From Urechis unicinctus (taxonomy: Eukaryota > Annelida > Polychaeta > Xenopneusta > Urechidae): a DNA stretch of 64,000 nt. The translations under genes were made by a program, and so were the position numbers. Positions 37,141 through 48,053 of this stretch are shown piece by piece. The notes beneath the pieces are model-generated. The model worked only from the letters and a program-made list of their open reading frames with translations, did no database searches and was not told the DNA's origin. Within the stretch, counting starts at the first letter, position 1. Each line of letters starts with the position of its first letter. The DNA lies in the NCBI GenBank assembly GCA_034190875.2, contig CM067345.1:25913853-25977852 (forward strand). Direction: 5' to 3'.

Positions 37141-39051
37141 GCTGCATTTTCTCGCAGCAAATAATCCATGGCGCTTAAACTTCGCAGATGGCCAATATAC
37201 CTTAGGTCGTTTTTCACTTTCGCATATTGCGACATATGGGCAACAATATTATGTGCCAAAGAGGCAAGGTCGGTTAGTAATGGTATTGAAACCCAGCGCT
37301 TAATAAGGGCTTGGGGATTGACAGGTTGGGTGTTGATACATTGATGGAGCGACAAATAAACAGCCCTGGTTTTCCCAATCTCTGCATACATATCGCCCAC
37401 CTCTCTCAATTTCACCATCTCGATTTGGCAAAAGTAATGATTGACCGTGGTTTTGTGTGTTGCTATTTCGAAACTGAATACTCATTATTTTCACATTGGA
37501 TACTTCACGAAAGGATTCATCTTATGCTCGGCAACATTGGAGTCCCCAAATGCAATTGGTCTTTAAGCATATGCAGATATGTCTATATCTACATATAACA
37601 ATGCTTGTAATCCTCAACGCTATGTTATGCTATTGTCCAACGTTCCTATTCTGATTCCATCTGAGCATTGCCATTGAATGATTTCAGATAACCCCTTGTA
37701 TATTGTGGATCAGCACGAGTTTCGAATAAGTGATGTGAGAGGATATATTGCTGGGATGTATGATGATTAAGGCTTGGCTTTGCTTAATTCACCAGCCTAT
37801 TAGAACCTATACACTCAAGGTCAGATTGATTAGCTAATCAAGGTTCTTCTTACATTCAATAGTCTGATTAAATTCACTTGTTGGGTGGGGTGGCTCTTGG
37901 GGTAAATATTCGATTATTCAAACATTGTGTGCCGGGTATGTTACATACTTAATCGATTTGATCGTTCTTGTTTGTTGTGGATTACGTATTCCGCCAAACT
38001 TGAATCATCCAGATTTAGGCTGGTTTAGTGTTGCTTATAAATAAACGAGCCATGTTCACTGCAGTACATCCATGCACATCCGTTATTCATCGTTATCGCG
38101 GCATGGGACGTGAAGCGCAAAACTGGTTTGCCATCACCAAGTATATATGAGACCCCCTACGGATCTTGTCAGTCCCTCGGGCCTGCGCATTGTCCTATGA
38201 TTATGATTTGTTTACCCTACAACATCGGTACATAGAACAGTCTCATCCCCTGACAGACGTTGGTTGCATACATACAAGTCACTGAGGGACACGCTGATGT
38301 TGCTTGTGCGTAATTCAATCTCTACTGAAACTGACCTCGTAAGGTAGGCTTATTTTCTCGGTCACATGAAAGTAATCAAATGTTATGTGGCAGCAAATAC
38401 CTCCACCTTTGTGGGTGGTAATGCCAATAGCGCTAAACGTGATATTAGATCAGCTGTTCACGCCAGCGATTGGCAGTTAAGGCGGTGATTTAGATTATAC
38501 AAAGTGAGAAATATGGCTAAATCAGAAGCAATAAATTATGTATGCGGCCTTGGTTGAAAGTACAGGCAGGCGGTCACATTCTCTTCCATACACTGCTTTC
38601 CGTGTTCTTTTCTACTTGTTCTTTAATGTAAATCACTTATGGAATTGTCTAAGCGAAAATTTGTTTGTTATGCTGATCATGTGAACTATTCGGAATTTCC
38701 GTTGCACCCTTACGTTAGTTCATGACCTAGGGGGATGCCTTACAAAATTGACCAAATCTGTTATTGTTTTGCTTAGTGCACTAATAAGTGGCGTGCATTA
38801 TCCATTCGTTCTGCTGACATCGTGTTCTTTCATTTGTCATCATATAAACTCGCTGTCTTGTTTATGAGAACAAAGGTGGGACCCCGGCACATCTTTGCCT
38901 TGTTATATCGAACCTCGTGTGACTATAGTTCATACTGTGGGCGTGCATGCCTGAGCTTTTCGATGTCAGGGTTAGGTTAACTACTCTATAGATGTGATAT
39001 TTTGTGAATTACTTAAGCCGCGTCTGTTGTTTTCTCACTTATCATTACCAG
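37141..39051. other. No gene recognised; ends in a splice acceptor
   Basis: No repeats or exon signals until the acceptor TCACTTATCATTACCAG that precedes the exon at 39052. Confidence 0.45.
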
Positions 39052-39335
39052 GTCCTGCTTATGCAGACTATAGCATCAATGTCAACGATTCGCTGCACCC
39101 GTACAGCACACGCTGCTGCCCGTGCTGTATATCATACATCCTCAACACTTTCGAACCTCTTATATCATCCACTATATCACAGCATAAACAGCCTGATTTC
39201 TTTGGAAGACCATTTCATTGGTTTTCTCGTAATGTTTAGAGCGGCCGAAGCGGCCCCGTACAAGGGCTACCTCTCATCTGGCGATGACAGCACTCATCGT
39301 CTATTAATCTTATCAACGAGCTCACTGTTTCCACG
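39052..39335 (+). CDS. Probable internal exon of an unidentified protein
   Basis: A pyrimidine-containing acceptor (ATCATTACCAG) is followed by 94 codons plus two bases and then a strong GTGAGC donor at 39336. It starts in phase 0, which fits the end of the exon at 11938-12274. The peptide begins VLLMQTIASM, has a hydrophobic stretch (LEDHFIGFLVMF) about two thirds in, then KGYLSSGDDSTHRLLILSTS. It looks like part of a helical or mixed globular protein. Its last two bases combine with the first base of the next exon (40038) to make Arg and keep the frame open. A second frame is open for the first ~60 codons but stops at 39237. The two-site fit and in-phase join favour the frame chosen. No family recognised. 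Confidence 0.55.
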
Positions 39336-40037
39336 GTGAGCCGCAAATGCCCACTCGACGATGTCGCTATCAGCATGGCAACAACTCCACTGTGCTCAAC
39401 ACCGTAGAAGCGCTCTCTGCCTTTTCTAGCCACCTTATCACCAGTCGGTCCACATCCAGGAAATCAATACAAGTAAATGTGATTTGCGTTCTGTGGCGCT
39501 CCCTTAGCAAACCTACTTAGCCGATAGATCGTCCGAGGCTGCCACAGAGCGTGGCAGGCTGGGTTGTGCTGTGTGATCGTGCGTCAGACTGACACCTTGT
39601 GCGGGAGGACGACACTTACGTAATTCTAGCTAGCATCCTACCAGCCGTTACACGACCTACCTGAGCCGATGCATATATGGCGATGGAGATACCGGTCAGG
39701 ATTTTTTTAATCTGGCCTACTTGCTTGTAATCAAAAGTTGACCAGGTGCAATCAAGATGGAAGTATTGAATGTGATTCGAAGAATACAGGTTAGTTGAAT
39801 AATCTTAGTAGTTAAGCACAACACGTTGTGTTGGTGGTAAAGTTTGAGTCTGGTAAGTGATTTTGCCAGCTTATTTGAAATGACACATGGCAACCGCTCT
39901 CCACTCTATGAGTACCGCTGTCTCATTGGCTTTGTTAGCAGTGCCATTCTTTGTTAGGGAACTGAACGGCTGTTATTCAATTTAACGCAATTTTACGATT
40001 GGTTGCTGTGACTGAATTTCCAAGTTTTTTTTGAGAG
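39336..40037 (+). other. Probable intron
   Basis: It starts GTGAGC and ends TTTTTTTTGAGAG. Removing these 702 bp joins two open segments in frame. No other feature is seen inside, apart from GC-rich sequence just after the donor. Confidence 0.45.
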
Positions 40038-40120
40038 TGTCCTCGGCACAGTCAATATCGTCACCACCACTCCCACAGAAGCGCTCACACCTGTCAGAGC
40101 CGCTCGGACCAGCTTCCATA
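40038..40120 (+). CDS. Probable short internal exon
   Basis: The exon begins after a poly-T tract and AG, and reads VLGTVNIVTTTPTEALTPV then RAARTSFH. Third codon positions are strongly C-rich (GTC, CTC, GGC, ATC, ACC), as expected for exons in this window. It ends at a GTAAAG donor at 40121 in phase 1. Joining to 39335 gives a continuous frame ending ...LFPR then VLGTV. The Thr/Pro-rich segment looks like a loop or linker. The boundary at the 5' side could shift by a few bases, because several AG dinucleotides are clustered there. Confidence 0.5.
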
Positions 40121-41270
40121 GTAAAGTTTGAAGAGGAGTGCCCGGTATTATGCTATTCGCGGAAGAAAGAACTAGCTACTTAAGCCTGGCAGATCATTTA
40201 ATAGTAGCGATCAGGCCCTATTATGTTAACGATTAAGCGACTTAAAATGTTTGTGGTTGTCCGTTGGTAAACTAGCTTTATTTGAATTATATATTCCTAT
40301 GTATATGCTGGCAGGTAAATATTTAACATGTTTTCTACTCAACAGAACGCACACAACATTTGTGTGTGTTGTCTGATAGGCGTGTTAGTGGATTAAATAC
40401 ATTCCTGAAACGTGGCTCAAAACAATAACCAAGGCATGGTTCTAAGAACCGGCCCATAAACTGGCCCCTCATCTTGCCTGATTCTGGACATCGACTCGCT
40501 TCCAACACTTAAATAATATGTTCGCCGTGACTTGCTTCTTGTATGCGGTTCTTGCTGTTGGCGTTCTCATTGTAGACTTGAATATCCTCGACAGAATTAT
40601 GTTCCGCTCATATACTTGATAAAATCCATTCCGCGTGGTTCTTGTAGAATCAGTGCGTTATTATTACGCTTTTCGTTGTTTATGTAATCAGCATCGTAAA
40701 ACGGATGTCACGTTAGAGTTTAATCGGCAATGATTAAACTATACCAGAACATGGCACGTGTAGATCCTTCCCGCCAGATATACGCAGTGGCCCTGTTAAA
40801 TCGGGACTTCTATTTGCGGCCGACTAGTTCATCCCGAGCCCTTGGGTAACAATATGGTCACGCTGTAGCTGTCAAACGATTTTCCCATTGTATTTGTATT
40901 TGTCGTTTAGTTTAATTCATTGCATTCGACATTTTGTCTGAAATGACGCAATGACATAAAACCTGGTGCAAATATTCTGTAAAGAAATTTGCTTTCGCCT
41001 CGAATATGTCAATTGTCTGAAGGCACTACACATGAATCGGGGGCAATTGGTTGTTTAAATATATCGAACCAATTATCAAAATGTGTATATTTCCCAATTG
41101 AATACCGTAAATGGACAAACCAAGCCATGAGCGTTACAATGGTTCAACTGGCTTACTCTGACGTCACTAGCAGAAGAAGACACACCCATCAAGCCCATGT
41201 AATTAGCGCTTCTTTATCATCGATATTGTACCTGTGTACCTGTGATGCGTGACGTAGCCTCTCCTCCCAG
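40121..41270 (+). other. Probable intron, possibly with an unseen exon
   Basis: The interval runs from GTAAAG to the acceptor CCTCTCCTCCCAG. The phase left by the exon at 40038-40120 (phase 1) does not match the most coding-like frame of the next exon (phase 0). Either a further exon lies inside or one boundary is wrong. Confidence 0.35.
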
Positions 41271-41436
41271 TATGGTCCACTCTTCAAGTACCCAACCTAC
41301 TCGTCCATGGGCAGTTTCTGTCACATCATCACCTTTGTAAAGACTCCCACCCTCGGCTTGCTCTCCTTCACCGACCACCTCAGTGATTACCCACAGCGCG
41401 AGAAGCGACAGCACATCATTTCGCTGAAAACCTCCT
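41271..41436 (+). CDS. Probable exon, 3' limit uncertain
   Basis: A strong acceptor (CCTCTCCTCCCAG) precedes a frame reading YGPLFKYPTYSSMGSFCHII then TFVKTPTLGLLSF and DYPQREKRQHIISL. Third positions are dominated by C, and the mix of aromatic, charged and hydrophobic residues is that of a folded domain, so this is the most protein-like segment in the window. The frame stays open to 41564. Coding-like codon choice fades after about 41436, and a good donor is not evident there. A GTAAAG at 41337 could end the exon earlier. The minus strand is also open (41414-41217), but with less biased codons. No family recognised. Confidence 0.55.
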
Positions 41437-42278
41437 TCTGTTTATTATTACTCAGGGGAAATTTTTCACCACGATTGAAGTCACTTTCCCCTCAAAGCCC
41501 GGACATCTTGTTTATTATCCAATGGGCCCTGGTGGACCTAGTTGCTTGCGACTTGTGTAATTGACAAACCTAGATGGAGTTTGTTCGTGTAGCCGCCAAT
41601 GCAAGTGTATAACGATTTGTTGCTTGAAATGTGGGATCCAACGATGTACAATTCATGTTATCAGCTATGATATCATGCTGCACAAACACATTGAATCCCT
41701 TAACCGCTGTGAAAAGAACTAGAATACCAAATCGTCTGTGTAGGCAGCTTCGTACGTTACATCGATGCTCTACGGACAGTAAGACATAACTGTCTGGCTA
41801 TCTGTTCTAATGGACCGTAATGTACCATCACAAAGTACAACACCGGGATGAAAATATGTCGTAAACCTAATTCATATTATGTTCGCCATATTAACGAGCG
41901 ATGACTGACGAATTTGGCATGGCCTCTGCATCGCCTCCGGGTTACCGTAAACGATGTACTGTAGAAGATTTCTTTAGCATACAAACTTCGGTCTTAGGCC
42001 ATTTCTTGGTGTGAATGAAGCTTTGTAAACCCTGCTGAAGTTGTGAGTGGAAATATTGTGATAGTCAAGTGTAATAATTAGGTCGGCTTATAGTTATTAC
42101 ACCCGCTTGAGCTGAAGGGGTCTCGTGTTCCGCCGTGTCGTAGTGTGTCACACTCGCATATGTGTGTAATCATCACTCTTAACATTCTTCAAGCGGTTAA
42201 TTGCTTGTGTAATTTTAAGGTTTCAATCTCCTGTGGTGCCCGTGGATTGGTGATGATACAATTAATATGTACTGACAG
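41437..42278. other. Probable intron, with an exon-like direct repeat
   Basis: No clear exon except a segment near 41899-41946 that duplicates the start of the exon at 42279. The rest has no features I can support. Confidence 0.35.
41899..41946 (+). CDS. Weak exon candidate related to the exon at 42279
   Basis: ATGACTGACGAATTTGGCAT matches GTGACTGACGAATTTGACAT 378 bp downstream and encodes the same TDEFxMAS motif. It then diverges (ASPPGY) and reaches a GTAAAC donor-like site at 41947. The acceptor is poor. It could be a duplicated, alternative or dead exon. Confidence 0.25.
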
Positions 42279-42348
42279 GTGACTGACGAATTTGACATGG
42301 CTTCTGTACTGGCGGGTGCATCTCAACCAGTACTAAACCCAATCATTG
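42279..42348 (+). CDS. Probable short exon
   Basis: Acceptor TATGTACTGACAG, then a phase-0 frame reading VTDEFDMASVLAGASQPVLN and PIIG, ending at a GTATAA donor (42349). It is 70 bp long, leaving phase 1. Without splicing the frame runs on to a stop near 42424. The acidic-hydrophobic pattern is protein-like. A near copy of its first 28 bp lies 378 bp upstream. The product is unknown, and it is presumably part of the same plus-strand gene as the exons at 39-41.4 kb. Confidence 0.4.
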
Positions 42349-43484
42349 GTATAAATGAGCACAGCGCCGTGGGGTATATGTCTCTCCTGATAAGCGTTAT
42401 CCCACAAACTCTATCTCCCCCTTAACGGCTTGCAACATGTTTCACGGCTGATTGCTTTCACCATTTCACCAAATGATATATCGAGTTAGCGTATCTCAGT
42501 ATTGTTAATCGTCTCAAACGACTGTACAATGCAGAAACATGCGCTCTGTGTATTGAATTCAAGCGCATATTTCAGTTTAGTTGGGAGGTTTACCAGTTAT
42601 ACAGAATAGCATAGTATTGCCAGTTGCCTTATCCTATAAAGCCTACCCTTGTTCCGAGAAGTGAGTAACGCTGTTTTGCATTGACGATGTATCATTCAGT
42701 CATTTCATTAGTAGACATATCTACTGTGGCTCTGGTGGTAACTCGCGTGTCACTTGGCATCACTTGATTGAACGAGTTTCGACCATTGAGCCGGACGTAC
42801 CATGTCATCCTCTGGTTGGGACGAATAAAGCCATTCTACGAACTATTAACTTTGTTGCCAGTTTTGTTAGTTACGATAAGGCTTGCCTGATGGTCATTAT
42901 TAATGTAAGTGGTGGGTGGTGCATTGTCAAAAAGAACACAACGACAAGGGTACACCGGGGCGTCGATAGAAGGCGGCGACCTTTGTTCTCAGGTATTTCA
43001 TGAATCCATTAAGACAGCCAGCATTCGTGTTTTGCCTGAAGTTTTTGACCTTGAGATGCCAATATTGTTAGGAACACGTATATAAGCTTTGGAACAGTAT
43101 TTCGCTGAATTTGTGTAGATCACTTTGCAATGAGCTCTGTGCCTAATGGGATTCGCTTAAGTCTAGTAAGATCTGTACTTTACTGCCATAAGACGTACGC
43201 AGCAATATATGCTGATTAAATATTTCATGTGAAAAATCAATTGTTCTTTTGTTCATATGATTCGGAATAAAACCATTGTCTCTCCCCCCCGAGGATCAAT
43301 AACTCTGCGGCTAATGTGATGGCCCCGTTGACTTGCACCATTGCGTTAGCCAAGCATCAACAAAAAACGACAAAATAAAGGTGAACTTATGTTAATGTCT
43401 CGCCGAGGTACGCTCTGTTGCGTGCAATAACAACACATTAGGCAATACTGGTCATCGTCGGACTGTGTCATCTTAGTAGAATCA

Positions 43485-43731
<247 letters not shown>

Positions 43732-45382
43732 GGATGACAACTCATTCATTTATGTTGTTAGAGATTGCATTAGTTTTTGCGGTTGCTTAATCGTGATGTG
43801 TGTTGTCAGGATGATGAATTATGTAGGTTTTAATTGCAAATTCGCCAACTACCGTATTCGTTTTCTGTTGAGCTTTCGATAGCACGCTCTGCTTAAGCTA
43901 TGCCCCAACTCTGTACGTCACTTATGAATCGAGGCGACATCGCTAATGAACCATATGTCATCATAATAATAAGTTATTAGCCCTTATCTTTGAGCCTTGA
44001 GCGCAACTATCCACACGTGTTTGTGTTTGGCATGCGTCGCTATTTATCTATTAAAAGTCACCTTGGACACTTTATACGGACATGCCTGTGATAATGTTCC
44101 GTGGATTACCAATGACAGCCCTAAATCGAAGGTGTTGGTCGCGTGACTGCCTAATTAGTTGTTTCTGATAACTCAGACCAGCTCTTCGTATATGCTAATT
44201 CGATGCCGCGGTACCACCGGCAAGTCGTGGCGCATTTCCTTGGTAATTTGTACTGCATCAACCAATATATTAGGACTAAATGACGAAGTGGATGTTCTTT
44301 GTTGGCAACACTGAAGATTATTTTGATCTCTTTGCATGTAAGATATCACATTTGTATCACAGTCGGCAAAATATATCAAACATTGTCTCCACACAATAAT
44401 CCCTTATACATCACGTCCAATGACATTTGGTATTGGCTTAAGCTATTCTTGTATCACAGTTGCTTGCTGCAGACCCGATTAAGGTTATTCACTTTTTCAG
44501 TTAGTAACGAATGCAATATACCAACCTCAAGCAATTTAACTTTGTTGCACTTATTAATATTCTGGGGACGCTTAAATTTACGTGACGTATATTGATTAAT
44601 TTCCAGGCGTAAGTACCATACTTGTTCACAGAATCATGGCGCGTGCATGTCGCCAGTCAGATATCTTGCATAATATAGCTGTGGTACGGGTTGCTTATTC
44701 TGTATCAGCCTACTGGGAGCCGTACCCTGTAACTTGATAGGACACAGACTTCCTAATCAAGTCTTTGTGGTGTATCATGATGACCTCATATTACCTCGGT
44801 AGTGACAGGTAGTACAGGTAACAGCATAACACTCGATCACGCACTCAATAACCCACCCGTATATACTTAAGCAATGGGATAATTCTTCGTGTTTGTAATG
44901 TTGCGAACGACAATCATCCATTGTCATAAAGGGAATTCACTAATGCTCGTTGTTTATACTATAAAACTGACCCAACGTATATCAGGATGAATGTGTTGAT
45001 CTGCTTATTAATCAAATAGTTAGGGCTTCGTGTGCGGTTTCTTTGGATTCCCATGTTTCTTTGCAGAATTATTCATTTAGCTGGAAACGTTGATAACAAT
45101 GTTCGATGAGTCACGTTGGCATATATTGTGGCAAATGCAGTGGTATATAAGCCCCTGATCAATACCGCTGGTTAATATCCTACAATGTGCGTTCGTTCAG
45201 TAGATCGTTTTCCACCAGTTCATGCATGCGAGGGCTTCTGTGTTTTTATGTTCATTAGCAATTACCATTTTAGTTCGTATAACATTACTCATCAAATGTT
45301 GGATATTAACCGTTTGTGTGTCGATGTGGTATTCATGCCTAAGCCTAATGTCCCGCCGTTTATTGCTGTATGGTCAATAACT

Positions 45383-45500
45383 ATGATCGAGCTGACATGT
45401 GGTTTTAATAATCACCTAATATGGAGGCATCCTAAACACCGGTATAAATATGCATGTTGGTCATCCCTTTTTCCTTGGGGGCCCATTTATGAATTCATGA
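45383..45500 (+). pseudogene. Coding-like block 5, copy A (decayed)
   Basis: The 3' part of a 106-codon frame (45185-45505) reads MIELTCGFNNHLIW and SSLFPWGPIYEFMK. It aligns in frame with copy C (MIERLYHVVLVITF, SHLFSQWDHFY). Peptide alignment is partial, with a stop right after the shared part. Function unknown. Confidence 0.35.
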
Positions 45501-46420
45501 AGTAGCAATTGTCCTATATCTCAACAACAAGTGCTGCAATTCTGTAATGTGTTCTGAGAAACATATTGCTGTCCTATGTACAGCATCAAAGCTTTCTCAA
45601 AATTAATTTCTAAGAACCTGTGTACTAAATTTGCAAATAGGAAATTTATAAAATCTCCTTGAAATCTGGTACTAAGAGCCGACCATATTTATACAATTTG
45701 ATTTGTATAACTAACGCTTTCTTCCGTTGTTATAGTTCCACAGCTTGTTTGGCTTGATAGAAAGCCACTTCCAACAGCAGTGGAACGGTAATCTCAGGCA
45801 AATCACATTATGTTAAGTAAGCATTATAAAGAGTATGGCGATCAATGGGAGCAAGACGGAGTTTACTGTGCGACTCTATTTGATTAATCAATTCATCACG
45901 GAACAATGGTTCACTGATACTCCTGTCAAACATTCTAAGCATACTATTTGTGCCTTGCCTAAACGGATCTGACTTGCTCGGTTTATTATATTGTAAAAGC
46001 TTCCCATTCAACATCTCTTTTTCCGCATGTAATCCACGCACCGACATGGCAGTCAGTACTAAAATAAATCCACAGGGTGTATCATCAATCTCGAAGCCGC
46101 TGACACATTTGCAGTAAATATTGCAGAAATAACCATATAGGTATCTTGGCTTCAGTTACCAAGACTGGTTTAAATCGGCATAATGTGTATGAATCAGACG
46201 AGATTGCCTGTCGACTCTTTTTATGATGTTATTTTCGGTTTAGTCATGATCGTGGCTGGGGAACAACTGTTTAACTGATTGCATTACCAAGACACTCAGC
46301 TGCCCTCTTCGTGACTCTTTTTCGCATGATTAACCCCGTCGGGGCTCGTTGTCGTTCGTTGAATAGCCTCTTCTCCTCTCATCATGCATATCGCATTTGC
46401 CCCCGTTTCTTGCCAATCAT

Positions 46421-46925
<505 letters not shown>

Positions 46926-47108
46926 AAAATTTTATAAAGCCAAACATAATGTCATGTGTGGACGTTTTGTGGATGTCTGAGTGTGGGTGGGTGGGTAAGG
47001 GTGTGTGTTTGTTTTCATTGGTTGAAAGATATGGCCGTGTCAGCCTATATCCACACTTGACCGGAAATTGAGTATACCTACATATTAATTTTGTGTTAAA
47101 TTTCCGCC

Positions 47109-47315
47109 TTGCTTGCCATTTGTATGGCGATGGTCAAAACATGTTCTTTGTATCGCAAGGTCTGTGTCATCCAGGGCTTCAACCTTTGGCAGACGAATGC
47201 AGTATATTTTGCCACACACAAGTGCAATGTGGCGTGTACCAATGGTGTAATTGCGTGTAGATATTATTTCTTCCTCATCGATTCAGATGAAGCTTGGCAA
47301 GCGTTGTCTGGATGA
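47109..47315 (+). pseudogene. Coding-like block 8, copy A
   Basis: The open frame contains VIQGFNLWQTNAVYFATHK. Copy D has YIQGCYLWQTGVVYFVTHK in the frame 63082-63324, and copy C has CQTCVIYFARHKRN near 59059-59100. Conservation of the peptide pattern (Q-G-x-x-LWQT-x-x-VYF-x-THK) with DNA that differs at third positions suggests former or current coding. The 68-codon frame lacks a convincing start or splice sites, and no known domain is recognised. Confidence 0.4.
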
Positions 47316-47438
47316 AATTTAATATTCCTATCCTCCACTCAAGTTTTTCTATAATTATGCTGCGTACTAATGGTGAAGCATAAAATAGCAAATCAGCCAT
47401 ATCTGACAAGATCTCAACCATGAGGTGCAGACGCCCTT

Positions 47439-47621
47439 ATGGCAGACATTAAAATAATGTTAGCGCTTTGCTCATTATTGCTGAAGCGCATTGAATTGTG
47501 TTCTTCAATTACATCAGCCTCTGTACGGAGCGCTTACAATGCGTGTTTGTCATTTGTGCTACATCGAAGGAGACCTTTTTGTCAGGTAATGTGGTCACGG
47601 TTATTAAAGATGCGATCATAA
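47439..47621 (+). pseudogene. Coding-like block 9, copy A
   Basis: It encodes KRIELCSSITSASVRSAYN. In copy C the matching place (59170-59421) encodes YHIELGSAKSSASARSVLAYN, with DNA differences concentrated at third positions and a small in-frame insertion. Function unknown; Ser-rich. Confidence 0.38.
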
Positions 47622-47834
47622 TTTTCTATTTGGCCTTGATGCAATTTGATGATAAACACAATGCATATTTTCCATCGAAGGACAAATCACTCCGTTGCTT
47701 AGAACGATCTCCTCAACAGGTTCACAAATATGCGTTGTAAGCAGATGATTCGCTCTAAAACTAAAAGTTTTCACCATGATCAAACTTGCGGTGTGCCTTG
47801 AATACATGCATCATTTGGTCCCTGTTAACTGTGA

Positions 47835-48053
47835 ATGGTATATCTTACTCTGCTTCACAAGTCATTGATTCAAATTGAAACGGAGGTTTTGACGTTGTTT
47901 GGGTGTATGTCACGTACGTATAGCCAGTCAACGAAACGCTATATATACGCTAAAATGAACTTTCTAAATGTAATAGTTGCGTGTAAAATTAGAATGCTGT
48001 TGGTTAAACATTGTTGCATTGAGAGACAATGCATACAATCACATTATACTTAG
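47835..48053 (+). pseudogene. Coding-like block between 9 and 10, copy A
   Basis: This 72-codon frame contains VLTLFGCMSRTYSQS. Copy C (59540-59821, 93 codons) has VVLLLFSCMSHTIVLS at the equivalent place. The copy C frame has two hydrophobic, membrane-like stretches before it. The copies differ in length and in frame upstream, so at least one is broken. Confidence 0.33.

Noticed and set aside
39236..39433. Minus-strand 65-codon frame opposite the 39052-39335 exon and its donor
   Set aside because: It overlaps a plus-strand exon that has an acceptor, a donor and an in-phase partner; codon choice favours plus.
41217..41414. Minus-strand exon reading GDDVTETAHGRVGWVLEEW
   Set aside because: It looks protein-like, but the plus frame has much stronger third-position C bias and a better acceptor. 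It is kept only as the alternative to test.
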